Below, piece after piece: positions 37,820 to 45,900 of a stretch of DNA of 64,000 nt; position 1 is the first letter of the stretch; each line of letters opens with the position of its first letter. Both the position numbers and the translations under genes were made by a program. The notes below the pieces were generated by a model. The model saw only the letters and a list, made by a program, of their open reading frames with translations, was not told where the DNA came from and did no database searches. The stretch comes from Arcanobacterium ihumii. Lineage in GTDB: Bacteria; Actinomycetota; Actinomycetes; Actinomycetales; Actinomycetaceae. The stretch covers positions 1 to 64,000 of the forward strand of contig NZ_UWOS01000003.1 in assembly GCF_900604515.1 (NCBI RefSeq), given 5' to 3'.

Positions 37820-38398
37820 TTAGCAGAATGTTGCGATTCCGACTGCCGCACCGCCAGCTACGCCCCAACCGGTAGCACCTACTCCGGTTCCTGCTATACC
37901 TCCGAGTACGCCACTTCCAGCCGTACCGATAACGCATTTCGCTGGTTTCCAGAATCTTCCACCACGACATGACCCATTCGGGTTATGCCCAAATGCGCAA
38001 AAACCGCGTGTAACAGCTTGCGGTTTGTCCAAATCGGCTTGACTGTCTCCGACCAGAAGTACCGTTTTGGAGATAATTTTCGTTGACGCATAGCCTACGG
38101 CTTTAGAAATAGTTTCTCCGGAATTTTCTTTGATAAGAACATCGTTAGTATTTCCACCGGCTGCTTCGAAATATCCACCATCGAGATAGATTATTGCTGT
38201 GTGCTCATCAATTGACTGGACTAGGTAAGAGACATTTGTCTTGACCATGCCTGGTGACCAATGAGTGGAGTCAACGTTGGTTTGTGCTGCTGTGATATCT
38301 GCTGTGTTATTTGCTGTGTCCGCGGTCGCAATACTAGGGGCGAAAAAGGTTGCCATTAGTGCGACTGATAAAGCGATCAGCTTCTTGATGTTTTTCAT
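37820..38398 (-). CDS. Secreted Gly-rich bacteriocin-like protein
   Basis: A 192-residue exported protein with an AGGAAAG ribosome-binding site. The signal peptide is MKNIKKLIALSVALMATFFA to about residue 26. The middle (40-125) is a beta-rich propiece-like region. The C-terminal 60 residues have four cysteines (GFCAF, GSCRGG, PAKCV and a final TFC) and a hydrophobic Gly/Ala-rich stretch (GSGVLGGIAGTGVGATGWGV), a composition like membrane-active class II bacteriocins. I do not recognise the family. Immunity is not obvious; the two-span protein at 37576 or the CPBP protein at 33370 could serve. Confidence 0.6.
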   Translation of the reverse strand: MKNIKKLIALSVALMATFFAPSIATADTANNTADITAAQTNVDSTHWSPGMVKTNVSYLVQSIDEHTAIIYLDGGYFEAAGGNTNDVLIKENSGETISKAVGYASTKIISKTVLLVGDSQADLDKPQAVTRGFCAFGHNPNGSCRGGRFWKPAKCVIGTAGSGVLGGIAGTGVGATGWGVAGGAAVGIATFC

Positions 38399-38836
38399 TT
38401 CTTTCCTAAATGAATTGATCTTTCAAGTCCATGTTTATAAGTAGACTCGTTATCATATTAATCCTAATTTTGTTTTGTGAATTGATTTTCAAAAAGGGTA
38501 TTTACCAACGTTAAGCCTTCTCAATATTGTGCCTTATTGACAGTTCTATCCCTGCTGCGAGCGAAGCTCGCTTTGATTCTTCTTCAAAACTGTCGCGCAG
38601 TTTTGAAGAACTAAGTGCACGAAACATCGTTTCGTGCACGAGGTCTAAACGCGTGAACGTGTTTAGACGTTTCCTCTTCTTCGCGTCGAGCTGCGGCGAG
38701 CAAAAACAACCAAGACAGCCTAGGGCGAACGTCCTAGGCTGTCTTGGTAGCAAGATTAGCATAAGTAATACTTTACGAATGCTGTCTTGCCACTGTCGTG
38801 GTATGCTTGGAGTACCCAAACCCATTAGGAGGAGAC
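38399..38836. other. oriT: Non-coding region upstream of mobC with tandem hairpins (candidate oriT)
   Basis: No gene. Five hairpins follow one another between 38557 and 38747. The region lies directly upstream of mobC and the relaxase, where the transfer origin of MOBP elements normally lies. Confidence 0.6.
38557..38747. repeat. Five tandem inverted repeats
   Basis: Stems: 38557-38562/38566-38571 (6 bp); 38580-38592/38598-38610 (13 bp, loop TCGCG); 38615-38625/38629-38639 (11 bp, loop ATC); 38643-38653/38658-38668 (11 bp with one G-T pair, loop TGAA); 38710-38724/38733-38747 (15 bp). Each arm sequence is different, so it is not a simple repeat. Confidence 0.88.
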
Positions 38837-39222
38837 GTGGAAAAGCCACGGTCTTCCGGGGAGAACTCGAAGCGGGATTTGACGAGGTCGTTCAAATTGT
38901 CTGCCGCTGATTGGGACATGGCTGGTCGCCGTATGCGACTTTGCGAGCAAAGAAATTTTTCGAAATTTGCTCGTGAAATTCTAACAACTGGCATTGTTAC
39001 TGTTTCTAATTCTGCGTCAATTGCTGATGAGATTTCTCGTCAGCTCGGACCGATTGGGAACAATATTAACCAGATCGCACGTAAGGCGAATACTGATAAT
39101 TTGCTTCACTCGAAGCGGTTAATGAGGCTCTGGAGTTGTTGGAGAAAGTCCATCATATTGTGCAAGAGTTGAAGAGTTCTCATGGCGGTCATCAAAGTAA
39201 AACAGATTCATACAACGTTTAA
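38837..39222 (+). pseudogene. mobC: Mobilization protein MobC, frameshifted
   Basis: Relaxosome accessory protein that binds oriT. The GTG at 38837 follows AGGAGGAG. The text RSFKLSAADWDMAGRRMRLCEQRNFSKFAREIL and GPIGNNINQIARKANTDN is typical of MobC. After TDN the frame runs into unrelated residues and stops at 39172. One extra T in the TTT at 39100-39102 would give NFASLEAVNEALELLEKVHHIVQ, the expected C-terminus, ending at 39222 and overlapping the relaxase start by 41 nt. So this looks like a one-base deletion in a T run (or a sequencing slip). Confidence 0.85.
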
Positions 39223-40606
39223 AGCAGCGATTGAATATGTGGTTGATAAGTCGAAAACTAACGGCGGTGTTTTAACGTCATCTAACTGTGGGATCCCTTC
39301 GATTGCTGAGTCTGTTTATTGGGGTATGCGTAGTACTCAACTGGAAGCAGACCTTGCTAGGAAGCGCGGTAAACGCGGGAGTGTGATGGCTAACCATGTT
39401 ATCCAGTCGTTTCTTCCCGGTGAAGTAGATCCAGTTAAAGCACACGAGTTAGGTGTGGAATTTATTGAGAAAATTCTTGGAGGTAGCGATCAATATGACT
39501 ATGTGATTGCGACCCATACTGATCGTGGTCATGTCCATAACCACATCATGTTTTCACCTGTAAATCGCAAAACGTTGCGCCGGTATCGGATGCCGAAAAG
39601 CCGGGTGTTTGAGTATCGGCGGATATGTAATCAGATCACGAAGCGCGAGGGTTTATCGGTTACTCGTGAATGGAACGAGCGTGATGACCCGGAAAAGTTA
39701 GGGCACAGTATTGGTGAAATTTATGCGAAAACGAAAGGTAAATCGTCGAAGATAAAACTTGCTTCTTTGATAGATATTGCGATTACTAACGCGTTTTCTT
39801 GGCAGAGTTTTACTGAAAACCTCGAAGAAATGGGGATCAGTGTTGAGTTCATTGGTGAAAACATTTCTTTTAACGCACCCAAGATTATGAAGAATAAAGT
39901 TCGCGGTAAAACGTTAGGGGTTGCGTTTAGCGAACACGCAATCATGTCACGGCTCGGGCGCGAAAATGTTAGCGAATATATTGTTCAAAAACGCCTTGTG
40001 AAGTATGCGGGCGATGAAACATTTCGTGTGCAACTACCGGGGGTTCACCCTCATAAATTCATCATGGTGGATGCTCACCATGTTAATGATCATGGCACAC
40101 ACTACCGACTATATTTGCCGAACTCTCAGACTTTTTCGCCGTCTGATTGGCAAGGACGCTTGAACGGTAGTCCGTTGACAACCGAGGGTCTGTACCGGCA
40201 CTTTTCACGCACAGATCCTCTCAAAACAGCACGCGTGCTCCATCAAAACAATCCTAGCCAGCGTGGTAAAACGAGCGCGCAACAAGCCTATTTCGCGGGC
40301 ATTGACCGCAGAGTAGAAAAACTACACGACGAGGCGAAAGTCAGCAACATGTTTGCTGACTATGTTCACTCCGACGATAAAACGCAGCACTTCACAAAAC
40401 TCACTACACGCTTGCATGAGCTCCAAAGCGAACTATCGTCGGCGATTATTTCGCGTCAACAAGCAGCTGATATTGACCACGACCATGCACGGTGGGATGA
40501 ACAGATTTCAGAATTAACCGATGAATTAAACGCCTACCGCGCGGTTGTTTCCAAGATTGAAGAACTCAATAATCAACAACCTGACCGAAAGGAACCGAGA
40601 CGATGA
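39182..40606 (+). CDS. Relaxase/mobilization nuclease (MOBP type)
   Basis: Nicks oriT and leads the strand into the recipient. The 474-residue protein has the three relaxase motifs: catalytic Tyr region near the start (KAAIEYVVDKSKT), a Ser-containing motif II (VMANHVIQSFLPGEVDP) and the metal-binding His triad HTDRGHVHNHIMFSPV. The C-terminal 100 residues are helical and charged. It appears intact. No coupling protein or type IV secretion genes are present, so transfer would need a helper element. Confidence 0.93.
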   Translation: MAVIKVKQIHTTFKAAIEYVVDKSKTNGGVLTSSNCGIPSIAESVYWGMRSTQLEADLARKRGKRGSVMANHVIQSFLPGEVDPVKAHELGVEFIEKILGGSDQYDYVIATHTDRGHVHNHIMFSPVNRKTLRRYRMPKSRVFEYRRICNQITKREGLSVTREWNERDDPEKLGHSIGEIYAKTKGKSSKIKLASLIDIAITNAFSWQSFTENLEEMGISVEFIGENISFNAPKIMKNKVRGKTLGVAFSEHAIMSRLGRENVSEYIVQKRLVKYAGDETFRVQLPGVHPHKFIMVDAHHVNDHGTHYRLYLPNSQTFSPSDWQGRLNGSPLTTEGLYRHFSRTDPLKTARVLHQNNPSQRGKTSAQQAYFAGIDRRVEKLHDEAKVSNMFADYVHSDDKTQHFTKLTTRLHELQSELSSAIISRQQAADIDHDHARWDEQISELTDELNAYRAVVSKIEELNNQQPDRKEPRR

Positions 40607-41083
40607 GTATCTTAAATTTCGAGGGTATGGGCAGCCAGTTAACCATGCAAGCAATACGTAGTGGGATCAAAGTAAACGCAACATGCACCCGGCTAACAAC
40701 AACAGTTTTAGCAGACGTCGTGCGTGTAGCTACACGCGAGATTTCTAAAACACCCGGACTCCCCGGTTCACCTGAGGGTGGAAAAATGAGCGTGAAAAAA
40801 CTCCAACTAAAAAAATAACGGGGACATCCATTCACAAGAAGTCTCCCCCAAACTCGTGTCCGCACTTTCGAAAGATTTGAAAAAACGAGGCGTCGATTTC
40901 GCTATAGAAAAAGGAAGCGATGGACTTACCCATGTTCATTTCAAAGGAGCAGACGTCGATACTATGCAGCACGGGTTCAAAATGGCACAAGCCAGACTCG
41001 AAAAACAGGTAGAGCACAAACAAACACGCAGCGACGTCGCTGCCAAAATTAAAGAAAAAGGGGACTGCTGTAGGTTTGGTTGA
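40603..41083 (+). pseudogene. PcfB-like (DUF3801) conjugation protein, frameshifted and cut by IS
   Basis: The first frame starts at the ATG overlapping the relaxase stop (40603) and ends at TAA 40816-40818 after KKLQLKK. A second frame from 40811 continues NGDIHSQEVSPKLVSALSKDLKKRGVDFAI and GLTHVHFKGADVDTMQHGF, as in PcfB/DUF3801 proteins. They meet at an A7 run (40809-40815); removing one A joins them. The last codons run into the IS terminal repeat at 41061, so the natural C-terminus is lost. In intact conjugative elements the VirD4-like coupling gene usually follows. Confidence 0.75.
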
Positions 41084-41101
41084 CAGTTTTCCTTCTGGTT
41101 T

Positions 41102-41791
41102 TTAGGCCGCGATTGATACGGCTGGTTCCATGATTATTTCGTATTCGATGGGTGTCAACCTCCCCAGCGCTCGCTGGCGTCTCTTCCTGTGATAAGTCCG
41201 TTCGATCCAGAGGGTGATCGATGCTGAAAGCTCACACCGGGTCACCCAGGATTTGCGGTCAAGGACATTCTTTTGCACGAGGGCGAAGAAAGATTCCATT
41301 GCAGCGTTATCCCCACACGCTCCGACTCTGCCCATCGATCCCTTCGCACCGAAGGCTTTCAACGCGGCACGGAATTTCCTGGATCGGAATTGCAAGCCGC
41401 GATCCGAGTGAACAATCACGCCCTTGGGCCCACCACGCTTCCTCATTGCGTCCTCGAGTGCCGCCACAGCAAAGTGCGATTTCATCCGCACGCTAGTCGC
41501 AAACCCAACGATTGCGCGTGAACACAGATCCTTGATCGCGCATCGATACAGTTTCCCTTCCCTCGTCCAGTGCTCAATGATATCTGTGACCCAGACTGTG
41601 TTTAGTGTATCAGCGTGGAAGTGGCGAATCTTAGCAATGATTTCCTCGTCTTGGGCTTGTCTGTCTGAGACAGGGCTGGCTAGCCATTTGTAAAAAGCTT
41701 GGCGAGAGAATTTCAATACCCGAGCCACAATCGTCAAGGTTGCCTTTCCTTGAGCGATCAGTTTTTCCACGGTCGGGAAGATCTTTTTGGG
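41102..41791 (-). pseudogene. IS3-family OrfB transposase with internal deletion
   Basis: Integrase-core transposase. The DDE residues are kept: Asp in VWVTDIIEHW, Asp in VIVHSDRGLQF and Glu in NAAMESFFALVQKN, with the CELSASITLWIERTYHRKRRQRALG ending. Between EEIIAKIR and HFHADTLNTVWVTDI the normal helical HTH_21 block (about 70 residues) is missing while the frame is kept, which is an in-frame deletion. It would be expressed only by frameshifting from the broken orfA. Confidence 0.82.
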
Positions 41792-42073
41792 CGAATCGCC
41801 TCCTGGCTCAAGTAGGCTGCTGCGGCACGCAGGACTTCGTTTTCCATCTCTAGCTCACGAATCCGCTTCAAAGCAGCGCTCATCTCCTTGGCGACCTCCG
41901 GATCGTTCGAGGGGCTCATCCCGTGAGCCTGTAGGGGGGGGCGTCAGTGATCCATTTCTATAACAAGGACCGCGAGACACCCAGATCAGCACATACTTGC
42001 CGGCGGCGCATCCCTGATTCAACCAGTGCGACCGCGTCGGCTTTAAACTGCTCGTTGCAGATCTTTGGCATGT
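41756..42073 (-). pseudogene. IS3-family OrfA with a stop and a frameshift
   Basis: From the ATG at 42073 the frame gives MPKICNEQFKADAVALVES and VCADLGVSRSLL, an HTH_Tnp_1 domain, then TAG at 41958-41960, followed by KWITDA. A G8 run (41934-41941) then shifts the frame; beyond it AKEMSAALKRIRELEMENEVL, the leucine-zipper part, can be read down to the CCCAAAA site. So it has two separate lesions. Confidence 0.82.
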
Positions 42074-42153
42074 CAACATCCTTTCGTGCTCCACACCCGT
42101 GAAGCAACCCTGGTGTCAACCAAACCTACAGCAGTCCCTACGATTCATATCCA

Positions 42154-42381
42154 TCAGAGACCCTCGCGAAACAAAGGAACATCCTCATATACTTCATCAG
42201 CAGAAGAAACAGACGACATTACCGGGGTAAGAATCTTCTCTACCTCGTCACGTAGGATACGAAACTGACCAGAAGGCAAAACGATATGGGCGACTTTGTT
42301 CGAATTGATCCAGTTATTCACCGTGCCCCGACTTACTTGAAGAAGTTGTGCAACCTCCGTGATGGAAAGTAGATGCTTCAC
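42154..42381 (-). CDS. xis: Excisionase-like HTH protein
   Basis: A 75-residue protein with a MerR/BldC-type helix-turn-helix (LLSITEVAQLLQVSRGTVNNWINSNKVAHIVLPSGQFRI), the usual form of excisionases and recombination directionality factors in actinobacterial elements. GTG start behind AAGGTG. It lies near the right attachment site and is divergent from the XRE regulator, so excision is probably under that regulator's control. Confidence 0.8.
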   Translation of the reverse strand: MKHLLSITEVAQLLQVSRGTVNNWINSNKVAHIVLPSGQFRILRDEVEKILTPVMSSVSSADEVYEDVPLFREGL

Positions 42382-42399
42382 TTGCCCACACCTTACTGT

Positions 42400-42414
42400 T
42401 TAGATTAAATCTAA
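42400..42414. promoter_or_regulatory. Palindromic operator candidate in front of xis
   Basis: TTAGATT and AATCTAA form a perfect 7-bp palindrome with one spacer base, 19 nt upstream of the xis start. Related ATCTA words recur at 42416-42450 and 42478-42484, suggesting several binding sites in the xis/XRE intergenic region. Confidence 0.55.
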
Positions 42415-42467
42415 CTATCTAGTGTAACTCTAATTTGATCTAAAATACTTTGTCAAGGCAAAATAAC

Positions 42468-42503
42468 TTGTTCATTTCATCTAATTTCGATATAGTCGAA
42501 ATA
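42468..42503 (+). promoter_or_regulatory. Promoter and operator of the XRE regulator
   Basis: TTGTTC (42468-42473) and TATAGT (42491-42496) are 17 bp apart, a good sigma-70-type promoter. The ATG at 42503 falls at the expected start of transcription, so the message is likely leaderless. ATTTCGA (42484-42490) and TCGAAAT (42496-42502) form a perfect inverted repeat around the -10 box, as expected for an autorepressor site. Confidence 0.7.
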
Positions 42504-42844
42504 TGACGATATTGAACGATACGTACACTACAAACATGACTGCTAAGCAAATTGTTGGCGAACGCGTTAATTTATGGTTACGACGTCGCGGACTTACGCA
42601 AATGTCACTGGCAGACAAACTTGGTATTACATCTGCAACAATGTCTACTAAGATCGCAGGGAAAACTTCATGGTCTGTTGAAGATCTTGTTAAAACAGCA
42701 GCTTTTCTCGATGTTTCAATTGCCGATTTGTTACCCGAAGAGACGGTTGAGCTGGAAAAAGCAAAATCCCCAGACTCTGTTGAGTCCAGGGATTCTGGTT
42801 TAGTTGCGGGGACAGGATTTGAACCTGCGACCTCCGGGTTATGA
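42503..42844 (+). CDS. XRE-family regulator whose frame runs into the tRNA
   Basis: Residues 12-75 are a Cro/C1-type helix-turn-helix (NLWLRRRGLTQMSLADKLGITSATMSTKIAGKT, then LVKTAAFLDVSIADLLP). Residues from about 87 onward are encoded by the attachment repeat and the antisense strand of tRNA-fMet; the stop TGA lies at the tRNA anticodon loop. So the C-terminal 27 residues are a by-product of integration. The gene is divergent from xis with operators between them, and is the likely control gene for excision. Confidence 0.8.
   Translation: MTILNDTYTTNMTAKQIVGERVNLWLRRRGLTQMSLADKLGITSATMSTKIAGKTSWSVEDLVKTAAFLDVSIADLLPEETVELEKAKSPDSVESRDSGLVAGTGFEPATSGL
42762..42843. repeat. attR: Right attachment site within tRNA-fMet and its terminator
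   Basis: Matches 29619-29700 with one mismatch in 82 bases, offset 13,143. It covers the 3' half of the intact tRNA and the terminator hairpin. Confidence 0.93.
42765..42794 (-). terminator. Terminator of tRNA-fMet
   Basis: AATCCC and GGGATT enclose an inner GACTC/GAGTC stem with a TGTT loop, with an internal 2x2 mismatch. On the minus strand it is followed by a T-rich tail. The same hairpin is copied at 29622-29651. Confidence 0.75.
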
Positions 42845-42877
42845 GCCCGGCGAGCTACCGAACTGCTCCACCCCGCG
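42804..42877 (-). tRNA. Initiator tRNA-fMet (anticodon CAT)
   Basis: A 74-nt cloverleaf without encoded CCA. The 5' end CGCGGGG against 3' CCCCGCA gives the C1-A72 mismatch that marks initiator tRNA. The anticodon stem has the three G-C pairs (GGGCTCATAACCC). T-arm GGTTCAAATCC is standard. It is the integration target of the element and is restored intact at the right junction. Confidence 0.95.
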
Positions 42878-42919
42878 TCGGTAGTTCTACTCTAGGCTGT
42901 CACCGGTATATTTATCAAG

Positions 42920-42968
42920 ATGAGGGAGGGTGCCTTTGCTCACGTCGAGCAAAGGCACCCTCCCTCAT
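42920..42968 (-). terminator. Terminator after UPF0182 gene
   Basis: A perfect 22-bp stem (42920-42941 with 42947-42968) with an ACGTC loop lies 25 nt past the stop codon of the UPF0182 gene. Confidence 0.88.
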
Positions 42969-42992
42969 AAGTCAGCAACGCCTAGTGTTCCT

Positions 42993-45900
42993 TTATTTTC
43001 CTAGGACTTTCTGAGCATCAATTGCTTCCTTAATCGCCTGAGCTAGCTTGTTCTGGGCAGTTCCATAGGCACTCCAGTCACCGGACTTCCGTGCCGATTC
43101 ACTCTCAGAAATAGCCTGTTCTGCCTTCTTCAATGCAGCATCTAGCTTCTCCTGTCCGGTGCCGCCAGCAACACCCGGAGCAGGTGCAGGAGCTGGTGCT
43201 GGCGCATCAGCACTTCCTTCAGGCTTCTTTCCTTCTTCCTTTTCGTCTCCCGATCCGGAGCTAACCTTTCCATCCGGAGTTGGCAACGGAGCCGTCTTCT
43301 CTGCCTTAATTGCAGCGTCTCCCGCATTTACACCAGAATCACCACCGAATACCTTATCCAATGCCGCATCCAAGGTAGGTGCGAAACCAACTTGGTCTCC
43401 GAACAAGGCAAGAACATATTGCAAGGTTGGGTATTTAGTTCCAGTTGATGCCTGAACATAGATAGGTTGAACGTATAGAACTCCCCCACCTATTGGCAAC
43501 GACAGCAAGTTACCTTCCATAACTTCTGTCCCACCACGGCGCAATAGGTTCAATGCGGTGGATACATCTGGGTTAGTGAGCATCGTGTTCTCTGCTTGTC
43601 CTGGTCCAGGAACTGTCAAGTCACGAGGCGCCTCAAGAAGTCGCAACTTTCCATACGAATCAGCAATCTTTCCGGTCTCGCTCCCTGCATTCGAATCAAC
43701 TGCCAAGAATCCCGTCATCACGTTGCGGTTCGTATTGCCACCAGGGATATAGGACGTCGTCAAAGAGAATGATGCATGATCCTGACCAGGCATTTGCAGA
43801 GTCAAGAAGTAAGGAGGCTGGTTAGGGGCCTGGCGGTTTTCGTTATCAACTGTAGGTTCACGAGGAACCTGCCAGAAATCTCCACCGGAGTAGAAGGACT
43901 TAGCATCTGTTACGTGATAGCGAGCCAAGAGCCCACGTTGAACCTTAAATAGATCCTCTGGGTAACGAACGTGCGCAATTAGATCTCCTGGCATCTTGTC
44001 CAACGGAGTAACTTGGCCCGGGAAGATATTCTTCCACGCATTGATAATTGGATCCTTTTGGTCCCACTGATATAGCGTTACCTTACCGTCGTAAGCATTA
44101 ACAACAGCCTTAACCGAGTTACGAATGTAGTTGATCTGTTCAGGGTTCTGACCAATCTGGTTCTGCTTGGTGCGAGCGTCAGCGGTCAGCTCATTCAAAG
44201 TCTCACGAGCTGAATATGGATAATTATTTGATGTGGTATACCCATCGATAATCCACACTAGATCCTTCGGCGTATTTGGATTGTTGTCCATATCCACAAC
44301 AGCCGGAACTGCCTTGGTATCGAGAGTCAAGTACGGTGCAACCTTAGCAACACGTTCGCGTGGGTCGCGATCAAAAAGAATCTGCGATTCAGGAGTGACT
44401 CGATCCGAGAAGAACATTTCGGTTGAACGGAACCGTACCGAGAACATCAGTTTCTCGAAAGGGTTCGAAATCTTTGGGCCACCGTCACCCTTATAAGTGG
44501 TATTAACCTGCCCGTTAGGTGCGGAATCATCTGGGTAATCAAGTTCCCAAGGATCCGTTCCCTTTGGTGCACCTACGATCGAGTAGTCAGGAGACTTTTG
44601 GCCGAAGTAGACACGCGATTCATACTTGCCCATTTCTCCCGACGACGGAATACCGGCCTCCCAGAATGCAGGGTCACCCTTCGTCGTCGCCGTATTTCCA
44701 TAGGCTGCAGCTACACCGAAACCATGGGTGAAGACGGTGTGGTCGTTAACCCACGAGCGCCGTGAATCATCAAGTCCATTGAGGTTTAGTTCGCGTACCG
44801 AAATAACGGTATCGCGCATATTTCCATTGATGTTGTAGCGATCGACCGACAGCTGTGGCAGGAACTCGTAGTATTGACGGTTCTGCTGAAGCTGGTTGAA
44901 AGACGGCGAAACGATGTTCGGGTCAAGAAGACGGATCTGTGCCGCGGTTTGCGAATCCTGACGCAACTGACCAGGAGCTGCGTCAGTACGTGCAGCATAA
45001 GAACGAGTATCTACGTCATCCAGGCCGTATGCTTTTAAGGTCGCATTAATGTTGCGCTGGATGAACTCAGATTCGAGTTCAGCAGCGTTTGGATCAACCT
45101 TGAAGTTCTGCAAAAGAACTGGGTAAAGGCCGGTAAGAACCGTACCTGCAGCAACGGTCGATACAACGCCGATGACGGCGAGTTTCCAAGTGCGTCGAAC
45201 AGCAGCCACTGCGAATAGAATCGCGATGAACACTATCGATATAGCAAGGATCGTTAGACCTGGCTTAGAAGCATTAATGTCAGTGAAGCTTGCACCGGAG
45301 AAACGATCATTGTTTCCAAGCAAAAGGTCATAGCGCGAGAGCCAGTAGGAAACCGCAATACCGAGAGTTGCCAAAGCTGCCAAGATTCCAAAGTGACATT
45401 GTGCTTTCTTGGAAACCTTGAACTTACCTTTGACTGTCAAAATATCTGAGTTGATCCAGTAACCAGCAACTGCCGCGAGCAACGAAATAGCAACAAGCAT
45501 AAAGAAGTAGCTCAAGAGCAGATGCAAGACTGGAAGGCTGAAAACATAGAAAGAGATATCCAAACCGAATTCTGGATCTTTTTGATTGAATGGTGTGGAA
45601 TGCATCCAGAGAAGGAATGAACGCCAGTCGGTTCCCAAGGTACTTCCCGCGAATAAACCTACTAGTAGTGGTGCCAGAATCAACGATAACCATGGCTTAC
45701 TACGAGCGATTCGGTTGAATTTTGCTTGTCCTGAAACAGGAGCCAACACGGGATCGGATACAGGAACTGTATTCTTCCCGAACTTCCCTCCCATTGCAAT
45801 GCGGAAGTTGACGGCAACCAAAGTCGCAAAAACAATTGTTCCGAGTCCAGCAAGAGTTAGCCATGCACCATATTGCGTCCAGAAAACGCGTGCAGCTTCG

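Larger units (their letters stand above)
41061..42138 (-). mobile_element. IS3-family insertion sequence, decayed
   Basis: Perfect 25-bp terminal inverted repeats (41061-41085 and 42114-42138) enclose 1078 bp holding orfA and orfB on the minus strand. A CCCAAAA slippery heptamer (41785-41791) at the orfA/orfB overlap is the usual site of -1 frameshifting. No target-site duplication is seen (flanks AAG and TAC). The length is about 200 bp less than usual because orfB has an internal deletion. It is unlikely to move by itself. Confidence 0.88.

Noticed and set aside
38511-38910. Two overlapping frames, one per strand, in the hairpin region before mobC
   Set aside because: Both are made of inverted-repeat sequence, lack start signals and look like no protein family.
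41061-41085. Three-base target duplication for the IS3 element
   Set aside because: Trying several possible end positions, the flanking bases on the two sides are never direct repeats.
29619-42843. Prophage
   Set aside because: No capsid, terminase, portal, tail or lysis genes; the relaxase and mobC indicate a mobilizable element.
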